Below the pieces are notes generated by a model that did no database searches, was not told the origin of the DNA, and saw nothing but the letters and a program-made list of their open reading frames with translations. A stretch of 64,000 nt of DNA from positions 1,922,001 through 1,986,000 of the forward strand of contig CP053418.1 in assembly GCA_013127575.1 (NCBI GenBank). Direction: 5' to 3'. This document shows positions 1 to 9,087 of this stretch, piece after piece. Each line of letters begins with the position of its first letter. The stretch's first letter is position 1. Position numbers and translations under genes: made by a program. The DNA comes from Ramlibacter terrae (GTDB taxonomy: Bacteria > Pseudomonadota > Gammaproteobacteria > Burkholderiales > Burkholderiaceae_C).

Positions 1-1224
1 GGTGAAGGCCGCCGCGATGCTCAGCGGGATCAGCATGCGCGCCATCAGCACCTGCTGGCCCAGCACCTGCCACGTGGCCTTGGACCGGGTGAGCTGGTCG
101 GTCAGCCGGGCGGACTGCTCCACGCCGAGCAGCTGGCGGTCGGTGCCCGGCTCTGGCCATCCGGTACTGGTCCATCGTTTGCTGCTGGTCGCGGCCGATG
201 ATGCGCGTGTCCAGCACGTGCAGCGACGCGAGCTTGCCGAAGTCGAAGCTGCGGTAGATCTTCAGCGGGTTCGCCGGGTCCGGCACGCGGATCGGCAGCC
301 ACTCCTGGTAGGCTGGACCGCGGCCGCACGCCGGGCCGCGAAGCTGCCGTCGTCCTCGGGATCGTGCTCGAGCGCGCCTTCGCGCCGGTGTTGTCGGCCG
401 GTCGTGGTCGTCCCACACCGCGATCATCGGCACGGTCGCATGCAGCGCCCGCAGGTCGGGGTCGGTCTTGTACTGCGCGTGGCGCTTGCGGTAGTCGTCC
501 AGCGTCTTGATCACGTGGTCGGGCTTGGAGACGCGGTCGATCGCGATCGCCAGCTGCGAGGCGTAGCCGAGCACGCCGAACTCGTAGATGTAGTCGCCCG
601 GTGCAGCGCGAAGTCGACGTCGTCGCGCCGCGCGGCGTGCGCGTACGCGTTGAAGTAGCCGGCCGGGAAGTTGGCGCACGAGAAGACCGCGAAGCGCAGC
701 TTCTGCACGTCGTTGGCGGGCAGGGTGCGCGTGCGGCCGACGTTGGACACCTCGCCGGCGAAACGAAACCGGTAGTAGTACGTCGTGCCGGGCTTCAGGT
801 CGGGCACGTCGACCTTGACGGTGTAGTCCTGGTCGGGGCCGGTGCTCACCGTGCCGTTGGCCACGGGCACGCCGAAGTTCTGGTCGAGCGCCATCTCCCA
901 TTGCAGGGAGAGCACGCCCGGTGCCGATGCCGTGACATGGGTCCACAGCATCACGCGGTCCTGCAGCGGGTCGCCGCTGGCCACGCCCATGCGGAACGCG
1001 CCGTCCGCGTTCTCGGCCGCCGTGACGAGGTCGTTGTCGCCGCCCGCGCCGGCCTCTTCGTCGCCGCCCCCACCGCCGCCGCACGCCGTGAGGCTGACGC
1101 CGGAGCCGATGCCCATCGCCATCAGGATGGCGCCGCGGATCAGGGATCGGCGCGAAACGTTCGCGTGCCGCTGCGCGGTGGCGTTGGCGATCTGGGCGAG
1201 GGAATCGGGCGGGGAAAGGGACAT
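1..1224 (-). CDS. phoD: Alkaline phosphatase D family protein, partial (3' end off window)
   Basis: Secreted metallophosphatase of the PhoD family, which releases phosphate from phosphodiesters and monoesters outside the cytoplasm. The N-terminus has a twin-arginine motif (SRRSLIRG) before a hydrophobic stretch ending in LTAC and a glycine run, so Tat export, perhaps with a lipid anchor. A fibronectin-like PhoD_N region follows, then metal-binding motifs GDYIYEFG and VWDDHD. The reading frame breaks at about 612, 399, 384, 314 and 165. The first four repair by restoring CCTGG or CCAGG (for example LH-LGDYIYEF at 612). The start at 1224 is the ATG just before the Tat peptide. The C-terminus lies beyond base 1. 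Confidence 0.85.
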
Positions 1225-1368
1225 GCGGGCTTTCGGGTACTGCGGCGCCGGCGACGCCAAGGCTCAGCGATTGAACGGCAGAGGCTTGCGCCGCACGGTC
1301 AGCGCCGTGTCTGACACGTTGTGGGAGGCGACCTACACGCGTGGCGGGGCGGGATAATCCGCCCAACC

Positions 1369-2890
1369 ATGAAGCCGAACCTCGAAGCGCTGAAGAAGAC
1401 TTTCCGCGAAGGCCGCCGCGCCGAAGCCATCACCGCGTGCGAAGCCGCGCTGGCCGACCATCCGGCCGATCGCGAGCTCCAGCGCCTGTGCGCCAACATG
1501 CAGGCCATGGTGCGCAACCACGCCCGCGCGCTCGAACTCCTGCTGCAACTGCGCGACCCGGCGCGTGAAGATCCGGAGATCCTGTTCAACATCGCCACCT
1601 GCGAGCGCGAGCTGAACGATTTTCGTGCGGCGGCCGGCCACTTCAAGATCCTCACGGAGCGCCATCCGCAGGACGTCGGCGCCGGGCGGGCTGGGCCGAG
1701 AGCAGCTTCCAGCTCGGCGCTTTCGAGGACGCGCTCACCGGTTTCGGCCGCGCGATCCAGCTGGCGCCCGAACTCGCCCGCTTGCGCGTGCTGCGCGGCG
1801 ACGCGCTGCAGGCGGTGGGCAGGCTGCCGGACGCCGCGGCCGACTACCAGGCCGCGCTGAAGCTCGCGCCCAACGACGACGCCACGCTGAAGAAGGCCAC
1901 GCTGTGCATGCTGGAAGCGGGGCAGGGCGAGCAGGCGATCGCGTTGTGCAGGGAGATCCTGAAGGTCCGCCCCGACAGCCTGACGGCCAAGCTCGGCGCC
2001 GAATGGGTCATGAGCCAGCTCGTCCCGCTCTGGCACGTGCCGATGATGAACGAGCCCGAACGCAACCGGGCCTTTCACGACGGCTGGCGTCGGCCGTGAC
2101 GCCGGAGAGCACGGTGTTCGAGATCGGCGCCGGCTCCGGCCTGCTGGCGATGATGGCGGCGCGGCTCGGCGCCCGGCAGGTCACCACCTGCGAGGCGGTG
2201 GACCTCGTCGCCGCCACCGCCGGGAAGATCGTCGCGCGCAACGGCTACGCCGACCGCGTGACGGTGCTGGCGAAGCCCTCGCAGGCGGTGCAACTCGGGG
2301 TCGACCTTCCGGAGCCGGCCGACATCCTGGTGCACGAGATCTTCTCCAGCGAACTGCTCGGCGAGCACGTGCTGCCCGCCATCGAGGACGCGCGGCGCCG
2401 GCTGCTCAAGCCCGGCGGACGCATCCTGCCTTCGAGCGCCAGCATCATGGTGGCGCTGGTGGGCGGCGATGCGCTCGGCAAGAACCTGCACGTGGGCGAG
2501 AGCTTCGGCTTCGACCGGGCGACTTCAACGCGATCCACCCGAAGCGTCGGCCGCTGTACCGCGAAGACTGGCGCCGCTGCTGCTCAGCGCCGACGTCGAG
2601 GCCTTCCGCTTCGATTTCCAGAACCAGGCCGCGTTTCCCCGGAGCGCAAGACGCTCTCCGTCACCGCGACGCAGGAGGGCCTCTGCTACGGCCTGATCCA
2701 GTGGATCCGCATCGAGCTGGGCGAGGGCGCCCGCTTCGAGAACCACCCGTCACGGCCGCGCGCCGTCTCCAACTGGCAGCACACGATCTACGGTTTCGAC
2801 GCGCCGCTGCAGGTGCGCGCCGGGCAGGTGCTGGCGGTGCAGGCGATGCACGACCGCTCGCGGCCGTGGTTCGAGCTCAGCGCCCGGTGA
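1369..2890 (+). CDS. TPR domain plus PRMT7/9-like SAM methyltransferase
   Basis: About 507 residues once repaired. The first ~230 residues are tetratricopeptide-like helical repeats (for example LFNIATCERELNDF, ALKLAPNDDATLKKA). The rest is a Rossmann methyltransferase with SAM motif I FEIGAGSGLLAMMAARLGA and a later VHEIFSSELLGE segment. That segment resembles the acidic loop of protein arginine methyltransferases of the PRMT7/PRMT9 type. The C-terminal WQHTIYGF and WFELS strands fit the PRMT barrel. Family membership is by motif only, and the substrate is unknown. Frame breaks near 1683, 2084, 2516, 2568 and 2638 all repair at CCTGG. The last bases overlap the convergent enoyl-CoA hydratase by 14 nt. 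Confidence 0.7.
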
Positions 2891-3684
2891 AGACCGGCTT
2901 GCGCTTCTCGTTGAAGGCGCGCACGCCTTCGTGCCGGTCCTCGGTGTCCACCAGCCGGTTGTAGGCCTCGATCTCGAAGCGGTAGCCGGTCTGCAGGTCC
3001 ATCTGCAGCCCGTAGTGGATGGACTTCTTGGCCTGGCGCACCGACAGCGGCGCGTTGTCGCAGATGGTGCGCGCGGTGGCCAGCGCCTCCGCCAGCACTT
3101 CGCCCGCGTCGCAGGCCTGGTTGAATGCGCCCCAGGCCACGCCGTCTTCGGCGGTGAACGGGCGCGCGGTCAGAACCAGTTCCTTGGCGCGGCGCTCGCC
3201 GACGGCGCGCGCCAGGTTCTGCGTGCCGCACCCGCCCGGCATGATGCCCAGCCGCACTTCCGACAGCGCGAAGCGCGCGGCGCGGCTGGCGTAGATGAAG
3301 TCGCAGCACAGCGCCGTCTCGAGTCCGCCGCCGTAGGCGTGGCCGTTGAGCGCGGCGATCACCGGCAGCGGGCATTCCATGATGGACACGAAGGTGCGCT
3401 CGAACAGCTCGTGCTGCGCCTGCCACTGCGCCTGCGTCATGCCGTCGCGCTCCTTCAGGTCGCCGCCCGCGCCGAAGGCCTTGTCGCCCGTCCCGGTGAG
3501 CACCACGCAGCGCACGGCGTCGGGTTCGGCCGTCAGGCGCGTGAACAGGTCGAGGAGGTCGCGCGCCATCTGCGTGTTCAGCGCATTCAGCACGGTGGGG
3601 CGGTTCAGCGTGACGAGCAGGAGATGCGCGTCCAGCCGCTGCACCGGGGAGGGTTTCGTACGAGGGGAACGTCATGGTCTCCAC
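2877..3684 (-). CDS. Enoyl-CoA hydratase/isomerase family protein
   Basis: Crotonase-fold enzyme of about 268 residues, expected to hydrate or isomerise an enoyl-CoA in fatty-acid or aromatic-acid breakdown. Visible motifs are the N-terminal VTLNRPTVLNAL strand, the oxyanion region HAYGGGLETAL with the first catalytic Glu, and LSEVRLGIMPGGCGTQ with the second Glu. Start taken at the ATG complementary to 3682-3684 (METMTFPSYETLP); a single frame change near 3648 joins it to QRLDAHLLLV. An internal start at 3644 is possible but would trim the first strand. It lies divergent from the CoA-transferase at 3726, which could share the acyl-CoA pathway. Confidence 0.85.
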
Positions 3685-3725
3685 TGCTATGCTGCTGCGT
3701 CCGCACCAGTATAAGCAGCCGACCC

Positions 3726-4970
3726 GTGACCGAACTCGACCCCGCCGACCTGCAGCTGGCCGGCATCGTCCGGGCCGGCGACCGCGTGATGTGGGGCCGG
3801 GCCTGCGCCGAACCGCTGGCGCTCACGCGCGCATTGATGGCGCAGCGCGCGGCCATCGGGCGTTTCAGCGCCTTCATCGGCATTTCGCTGGCCGACACGG
3901 TGCAGCCCGCGCATGCGGATGGCGTCGACTTCGTGTCGTATTGCGGCGGCGGCCTGAACCGCGCACTGGCGGGGCGAACGTGCTCGACATCCAGCCCGCG
4001 CATTACACGCAACTGCCCGAGCTGCTCGCCCGGCAGGTCGACGTGCTGCTGTTGCAGGTGGCGCCCGCCGGCCCCGACGGCCGCCACAGCATGTCCATCG
4101 CCTGCGACTACGGTGCCGGCCATCGCCGGCGCGCGCGTGGTGATCGCCGAGGTCAACCAGCAGGCCCCTGCCACTTTCGGGCCGCACACGCTGGGCCCGG
4201 AGGACATCGACTTCTTCGTGCGCAGCGACCGCCCGCCGCTGGAACTCGCGCGCGGCAAGGCGCATCCCGACGAAGCCGCCGTCGCGCGCAACGTGGCGAG
4301 CCTCGTGCAGGACGGCGACACCATCCAGCACGGCATCGGCGCGCTGCCCGACGCCATCGTCGCCCTGCTCGCCGATCGCCGCGAGCTCGGTCTGCACACC
4401 GGGGTCATGGGCGATGCGGCGGCCGCGCTGGTGCGCGCCGGCGTGGTCACGAATGCGCGCAAGAGCATCGACACCGGCGTCACCGTCGCCGGCGTGCTGA
4501 TGGGAACGGGCGAGCTGAATGCGCTGGCCGACCGCAACCCGGCGCTGCAGTTGCGCGAGGTGCGCTACATCCATGCGCTGCGCACGCTCGCGGCCATCGA
4601 CAACTGGTCACCATCAATTCGGCGATCGAGGTGGACCTCACCGGCGGTGAACACCGAAGTGGCCGACGGCGTCTATGTCGGCGCCGTCGGCGGTGCGGTG
4701 GATTTCATCCGCGGCGCCGGCGCCGCGAGGAACGGCCGGCCGATCGTCGCGCTGCCATCGCGCACGGCCGGCAAGGGCATCGCCCGGATCGTCGCGCGAC
4801 TGAACGGCCCCGCCGGCGCCGCCCGCAGCGACGCGCCCATCATCGTCACCGAGCACGGCATCGCCGACCTGCGCGGACTCTCGCTGCGCCAGCGGGTGGA
4901 GCGGATGATCGCCGTCGCGCACCCGGAAGACCGGGACGCGCTGCGGCAGGCGGCGCGGCCGCTCTCCTAG
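3726..4970 (+). CDS. Acetyl-CoA hydrolase/4-hydroxybutyrate CoA-transferase family
   Basis: About 414 residues, GTG start. Family I CoA-transferase-like protein that moves CoA between a short acyl-CoA and a carboxylate. Diagnostic pieces are GIGALPDAIVALL, the SAIEVDL segment carrying the presumed catalytic Glu, and ITVTEHGIADLRG-like C-terminal text (seen as IIVTEHGIADLRG). Four frame changes are needed: near 3975, 4112, 4604 (restoring CCTGG gives DNLVTINSAIEV) and 4645 (restoring CCAGG gives LTGQVNTEVADG). Donor and acceptor acids cannot be told from sequence. It is divergent from the enoyl-CoA hydratase. Confidence 0.8.
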   Translation: MTELDPADLQLAGIVRAGDRVMWGRACAEPLALTRALMAQRAAIGRFSAFIGISLADTVQPAHADGVDFVSYCGGGLNRALAGRTCSTSSPRITRNCPSCSPGRSTCCCCRWRPPAPTAATACPSPATTVPAIAGARVVIAEVNQQAPATFGPHTLGPEDIDFFVRSDRPPLELARGKAHPDEAAVARNVASLVQDGDTIQHGIGALPDAIVALLADRRELGLHTGVMGDAAAALVRAGVVTNARKSIDTGVTVAGVLMGTGELNALADRNPALQLREVRYIHALRTLAAIDNWSPSIRRSRWTSPAVNTEVADGVYVGAVGGAVDFIRGAGAARNGRPIVALPSRTAGKGIARIVARLNGPAGAARSDAPIIVTEHGIADLRGLSLRQRVERMIAVAHPEDRDALRQAARPLS

Positions 4971-5006
4971 GCGCCAGCGTGCAATCCTGCACGCCGCACG
5001 CGGCCT

Positions 5007-5025
5007 GTTAGGCATTTCACCTAAC
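5007..5025. terminator. Small hairpin after CoA-transferase gene
   Basis: A perfect 6-bp stem, GTTAGG pairing with CCTAAC around a 7-nt loop, lies 37 nt after the CoA-transferase stop and 70 nt before the M48 protease start. There is no T-run, so it may be a weak terminator or a chance palindrome. Confidence 0.3.
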
Positions 5026-5094
5026 CGCCTTCACGCAGATGGAGGATGCTGCGTCTTCCGGCCCCCGCTTGAATGGGTCTCGGAGGAACCCACC

Positions 5095-5823
5095 GTGCTG
5101 CGCAAGGTTTTCGTGATGGGCGTGTCGCTCTGCCAGGCCGTGGCAGCGGCGGCTTCCGAACGCGATGCCGGGCATTCCACGCTGCACGACCGCTGCTTCT
5201 CCTCCACCCAGCGTTCCAGCGAGCTCGGCGCCGCCGACGTGCCGCTGGCCGACCGGCTGCGCAACGCGCGCGTGCCCCTTCCCCCACGCTTCCACGACGC
5301 GCTCGCCAGGCTGAAGCCCTTCGCGCACCTGCCCAAGGGCGTCAAGCCCGAGCTGGTGGGCAGCCACGCCGTGCGCAGCGCTTCCGTGCTGAGTTCCGGA
5401 ACGATCTTCGTGTCCAGCCGGCTCTGGCGCGACGAGGACGCGCTCGACCGCGAAGAGGCCGCGGCCGTCATCGCCCACGAGCTCGCGCACACGGAGCTTT
5501 CGCACGTGAAGGACAAGCTGTGCGAAGCGGTCGCGCTCTCGGGCGACGAGAGCTTGTCGCTCAACGCCGCCGCCGGCGCGGCCCACCGCGCGATCCGTGC
5601 CGGCGACGACCAGCTCGCGGTGCGCATGATGCAGGGCAACCACCAGCGCGAGCTGCAGGCCGACCGGCGCGCGGCCGAACTGCTGCGGCTCGCCGGCCTG
5701 CCGGATGCCGCCCTGCCGCGCATGCTGGTGAAGCTGGCGCAAGGCGACGGCGGCGGCCATTCCGGCACCCATCCCGCGCTCGAAACGCGCCTCGAAAAAC
5801 CGGGCGTCCGCGTCGCCCGCTGA
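5095..5823 (+). CDS. M48 family zinc metalloprotease
   Basis: 242 residues, intact. A probable signal or anchor segment (VFVMGVSLCQAVAAAAS) is followed by a gluzincin core. HELAHTELSH supplies the HExxH zinc ligands and general base, and ELQADRRAAELL supplies the downstream third ligand in the expected ExxxD-type context. M48 proteins of this short form are usually envelope proteases or chaperone-proteases (BepA/LoiP-like). The GTG start at 5095 is chosen because a GGAGG ribosome-binding site sits 7 nt upstream. It has no obvious functional link to its neighbours. Confidence 0.85.
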   Translation: MLRKVFVMGVSLCQAVAAAASERDAGHSTLHDRCFSSTQRSSELGAADVPLADRLRNARVPLPPRFHDALARLKPFAHLPKGVKPELVGSHAVRSASVLSSGTIFVSSRLWRDEDALDREEAAAVIAHELAHTELSHVKDKLCEAVALSGDESLSLNAAAGAAHRAIRAGDDQLAVRMMQGNHQRELQADRRAAELLRLAGLPDAALPRMLVKLAQGDGGGHSGTHPALETRLEKPGVRVAR

Positions 5824-5878
5824 CAGATCGGGTCCGCTCCTAGAATGCGCCATCCCCGCGCGCCGGGAGCCCCGCCCC

Positions 5879-6601
5879 ATGCCAGTTGCCCCACCGTCCG
5901 CCGAGCTCGTCGACCAGCTCGTGCTGGCCAACCGCATCCTGTACGACCACGGCGTCGTCGATGGCTGGGCCATGCCAGCGTGCGCCACGACAGCGCGCCC
6001 GGCGTGTTCCTGCTCTCGTGCAACCGGGCGCCGGGCCTGGTGCGCCGACGCGACATCACCTGCTACGACTACGACGGTGAGGCCGTGTCGGACGCGGCGG
6101 AACGCCCCTACCTCGAACGCTACATCCACGCCGAGATCTACCGCGCCCGCCCCGACGTGGTGGCCGTGGTGCACAGCCACTCCCCGAGCGTGCTGCCGTT
6201 CGCGATCACGCGCAACGCGCTGAAGCCGGTGTTCCACATGTCGGGCTTCCTCGGCGAAGGCTCCGCCCACTTCGAGATCCGCGAAGCCGGCGGCAACACC
6301 GACATGCTGATCCGCAGCACCTACGGGCGCCGCGCTGGCGCGCTCGCTGGGCGCGCACAGCTGCGTGCTGATGCGCGGCCACGGATCGACGGTGGTCGGC
6401 AGCAGCCTGCAGCAGGCGGTCTACCGCGCGATCTACACCGAGGTCAACGCGAAGCTGCAGCTCGCCGCGCAGCCGCTGGGCGAGATCACCTTCCTGAACC
6501 GGGAGGAGGCGCAGCTCTCCTCGGACATGAACGACGGGCAGATCCCGCGCTCGTGGAACCTGTGGATCCGCCGCCTCGGCAACATCGACCTGGACGCATG
6601 A
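5879..6601 (+). CDS. Class II aldolase/adducin family protein
   Basis: About 241 residues. Zinc-dependent class II aldolase-fold protein (fuculose/ribulose-phosphate aldolase relatives or decarboxylases). The zinc His pair is in VVHSHSPSVLPF and the third His is in LMRGHGSTVVG. The frame breaks near 5966 (restoring CCTGG gives DGLGHASVRHD) and again near 6325. The next gene, a TctC-type periplasmic binding protein, starts 2 nt downstream. The pair probably forms one transcript for uptake and use of an organic acid or related compound; that pairing is inference. The exact substrate is not readable. Confidence 0.8.
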
Positions 6602-6602
6602 C

Positions 6603-7572
6603 ATGAAATCCACAGCGACGCTCCGCGCCGCCGCCCCGGTGCTCGCGATGGCCTTGCTGCCGCACGTCCACGCCCGGGGCTATCCCGCCAAGGCCGTGCG
6701 CATTGTGGTGCCGTACGCCACCGGCGGCGGCTCCGACATCCTGGCGCGCCGGTCGGCGCCGGCCTGCAGCAGCTCTGGGGCCGGGGCGTGGCCGTCGAGA
6801 ACAAGGCGGGGGCGTCGGGCAACATCGGCACGCAGCAAGTGGTGCGCGCGCAGCCGGACGGCTACACGCTGCTGCTGCAGAACAGCACCATGGTGACCAA
6901 CCTGGCCGTGACGGGCAAGCTGCCCTACGACCCGGACAAGGATCTCACGCCCATCATGCTGCTGGGCATCACGCCGATCGCGCTGGCGGCGCATCCGGGC
7001 GCCAACGTGTCGAGCGTCAGGGAGCTTGTGGCCGCGGCGAAAGCGAAGCCCGCGGCCTTCAGCTACGGCTCGTGCGGCATCGGCACGCCGCAGCACTTCG
7101 TGATGGAGCTGCTGCGGCAGGAGACGGGGATCGCGGCGGCGCACGCGGGCTACAAGGGGTGCGCGCCGGCGATGACCGACGTCGTGGGCGGCCAGATCCA
7201 GCTGGCCATCGTCAGCGCCAACCTGGTCGCGCCGTATGCGAAGAGCGGGCAGCTCAAGGTGCTGGGCGTCTCGACGGCGCAGCGCTATGCGCTGCTGCCG
7301 AACACGCCGACCTTCGAGGAGCAGGGACTGAAGCCCTTCGACTTCGCGATCTGGTACGCGCTGATGGGGCCGGCGCGCATGCCGCCGGAGGTGGTGGCGA
7401 AGATCACGGCCGACGTCACCCGGGTGCTGGCCGATGCGCGCGTGCAGGAGAACCTGTCGACCGCGGGCGTCGTGCCCTTCCACGGGACGGCGCAGGACTG
7501 GCGCGGCTGGTCAGGTCGGATGCGGCGCGCTACCTGCAGCTCGCCGGGAGCGCGAACATCAAGGCGGAATGA
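6603..7572 (+). CDS. TctC/Bug family tripartite tricarboxylate transporter substrate-binding protein
   Basis: About 323 residues with a signal peptide (residues 1-25, ending near HARG). Periplasmic binding protein of the Bug family, which is expanded in Burkholderiales and usually binds carboxylates. Family text includes VRIVVPYATGGGSDILAR at the start of the mature domain, AVENKAGASGNIGT and PDGYTLL. Frame changes near 6748 (CCTGG restored gives ARLVGAGLQQLWG) and 7498 (CCTGG gives QDLARLV). No TctA/TctB membrane genes are nearby, as is common for Bug proteins. A strong terminator follows. Confidence 0.9.
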
Positions 7573-7581
7573 GCCCACAAA

Positions 7582-7603
7582 AAACCGCCCCGGAGGGCGG
7601 TTT
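7582..7603. terminator. Bidirectional rho-independent terminator
   Basis: A 9-bp perfect stem (AAACCGCCC / GGGCGGTTT) around a CGGA tetraloop. It has A-rich sequence on one side and T-rich on the other, so it can end transcription from both the TctC gene (+) and the glycine-zipper gene (-), which converge here. Confidence 0.85.
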
Positions 7604-7627
7604 CGCGTTCACGGGGCCGGGAGCGGC

Positions 7628-8110
7628 TTAGCGGCCGTCCTTGTCCGAGTCGCCGGGGATCACGCGCTCGGCGGCGTTGCTCACGCGTTCCCACGCGTCG
7701 CGCGCGGCGGGCCTGGCATCGCCCCATTCCAGCGACGACTTGCCGCGGGCACGGCTCCAGTCGCGGCTCAGTTCGGGTTCCACTTCGTCGAACGAGCGGC
7801 CCGGATTGCGGTTGAACGTCTCGACGCCATGCCGGTAGGCGGGCTGGTAGTGCTCGAAGTCGACGTCCTTGCGGGCGTACGGGCGGCTCGCGTGGTTGTC
7901 GCGCCAGTAGCTGTCCTCGACCACCGGGTCGGCCTTCTTGCCCATCACGGCGCCGGCCACGGCGCCCACCGCGGCGCCGATCGCCGCACCCACCGGTCCG
8001 GTCACGCCGCCGGCCAGTGCGCCGGCCGTCGCGCCGCCGGCCACGCCCCCGAGCGCTGCGCCGCCCACTGCGCCCATGCCGGTCTTCTTCGCGTCGTCGT
8101 CTCTGTTCAT
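7628..8110 (-). CDS. Glycine-zipper domain protein of unknown function
   Basis: 160 residues, intact. Residues ~12-60 are almost entirely Gly/Ala/Val with GxxxG spacing (GAVGGAALGGVAGGATAG), a glycine-zipper membrane segment. The C-terminal half is polar and aromatic-rich (YWRDNHASRPY, FEHYQPAYRHG). Proteins of this build are common in Burkholderiales and are often tied to envelope stress, but no function is established here. The promoter would lie in 8111-8215, shared with the divergent PAS remnant. Confidence 0.7.
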   Translation of the reverse strand: MNRDDDAKKTGMGAVGGAALGGVAGGATAGALAGGVTGPVGAAIGAAVGAVAGAVMGKKADPVVEDSYWRDNHASRPYARKDVDFEHYQPAYRHGVETFNRNPGRSFDEVEPELSRDWSRARGKSSLEWGDARPAARDAWERVSNAAERVIPGDSDKDGR

Positions 8111-8215
8111 GCTGATTTCCTTGTGTTGGCTGGAAAGACCTGACCATACGTCCGGAGCATCCGGCGTCGACTGCGCTTGCGTCCCACTGTTGTGTCGTCC
8201 TGTGCAGACTCAACC

Positions 8216-8504
8216 ATGGACGCCCGGACGATTTGCCACAATCGGCCATCCCCGCTCCCCGTCCAGTTCTACAACGACGCCTACCGCCGCACCATCGGCT
8301 TCGAGCGCCATCCCAGCGCCCTCGGACAGGACGGGCGCGCATGCTGGGACGAGATCTGGCACATCATCGGCCGCAGATCGAGCAGGTGATGACGACGGAT
8401 CCACCTGCACGCGCACCGTGGACTTCGTCTACCAGCCGATCCGCGACGTCGACGGCCGCGTGACCGGCATCTTCGTGGACGGTTTCGACGTGACGGAGCG
8501 TTGA
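8216..8504 (+). pseudogene. PAS-domain remnant
   Basis: The translation begins like the first part of a PAS sensor domain (VQFYNDAYRRTIGFERHP then IWHIIG-PQIEQVM). It then jumps to the last part of a PAS domain (FVYQPIRDVDGRVTGIFVDGFDVTE) and stops. Two frame changes are needed, near 8373 and 8397. The middle of the fold, some 40-50 residues, is missing, and no kinase or cyclase output domain follows. I read it as a decayed piece of a multi-PAS histidine kinase. It is less likely to be an intact short sensor, because the deletion removes core PAS strands. Confidence 0.5.
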
Positions 8505-8549
8505 CAGGACGCTGCCAGAATCCGGGTCCTGACGCCAACAAGAAAGCAG

Positions 8550-9077
8550 TTGCATGTACCGGACTACGACCCGGACGACCTCGACATCCATGTCGCCGAG
8601 CTGCTGGTGGCCACCAGCGACGGCGCCGACCCCGAACTGCCGCCGGAAGTGGCCGAGGTGCTGCGCCTGCTGCGCGAACGCCTTGGCATGGACGTGGCCT
8701 TCGTCTCGCAGATCGCCGAGGGCCGCCGCACGTTCAAGGTGGTCGACAGCCGCCCGGACTTCACGGTCATCCAGGCCGGCATGTCCGACCCGGTGGAGGA
8801 AAGCTGGTGCCGGGGCATCATCGAAGGCCGCCTGCCGGAGTTGATCGAGGACGCGGCGCCCTTCGTCGCCAGCAAGCGCGTGCCCGACCCGGGCATCCCG
8901 ATCGGCACGCACCTGAGCACGCCGGTGCGCCTGTCGGACGGGTCGGTCTACGGCACCTTGTGCTGCTTCAGCCGCACCGTGCAGGCCGGCGCCGACATCA
9001 AGCGGCTGCAGTACACGGCCAGCCTGCTGGCCGCCAAGCTGGTGCCGCCGCCGCCGCTGGAGCTGCAAAGGTCCTAG
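8550..9077 (+). CDS. GAF domain protein
   Basis: 175 residues, intact. Almost the whole protein is one GAF domain: helix LPPEVAEVLRLLRERLGMDVAFVSQI, then FKVVDSRPDF and ending STPVRLSDGSVYGTLCCFS, the usual closing strands. GAF domains bind cyclic nucleotides or other small ligands, and no output domain is present. The TTG start at 8550 is the only in-frame start that keeps the acidic N-terminus; an upstream start lost to an indel is possible. The PAS remnant just upstream suggests both are pieces of one larger ancestral sensor (inference). Confidence 0.7.
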   Translation: MHVPDYDPDDLDIHVAELLVATSDGADPELPPEVAEVLRLLRERLGMDVAFVSQIAEGRRTFKVVDSRPDFTVIQAGMSDPVEESWCRGIIEGRLPELIEDAAPFVASKRVPDPGIPIGTHLSTPVRLSDGSVYGTLCCFSRTVQAGADIKRLQYTASLLAAKLVPPPPLELQRS

Positions 9078-9087
9078 GCGCCGCGCC

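Noticed and set aside
2931-4970. A long rightward frame that would extend the CoA-transferase by over 200 residues into 2931-3725
   Set aside because: The extra part is antisense to the enoyl-CoA hydratase and has shadow composition. The family starts near 3726.
5017-6270. Leftward 417-residue frame antisense to the M48 protease and aldolase
   Set aside because: No recognisable domain. The plus-strand genes carry HExxH and zinc-His motifs in a good coding frame.
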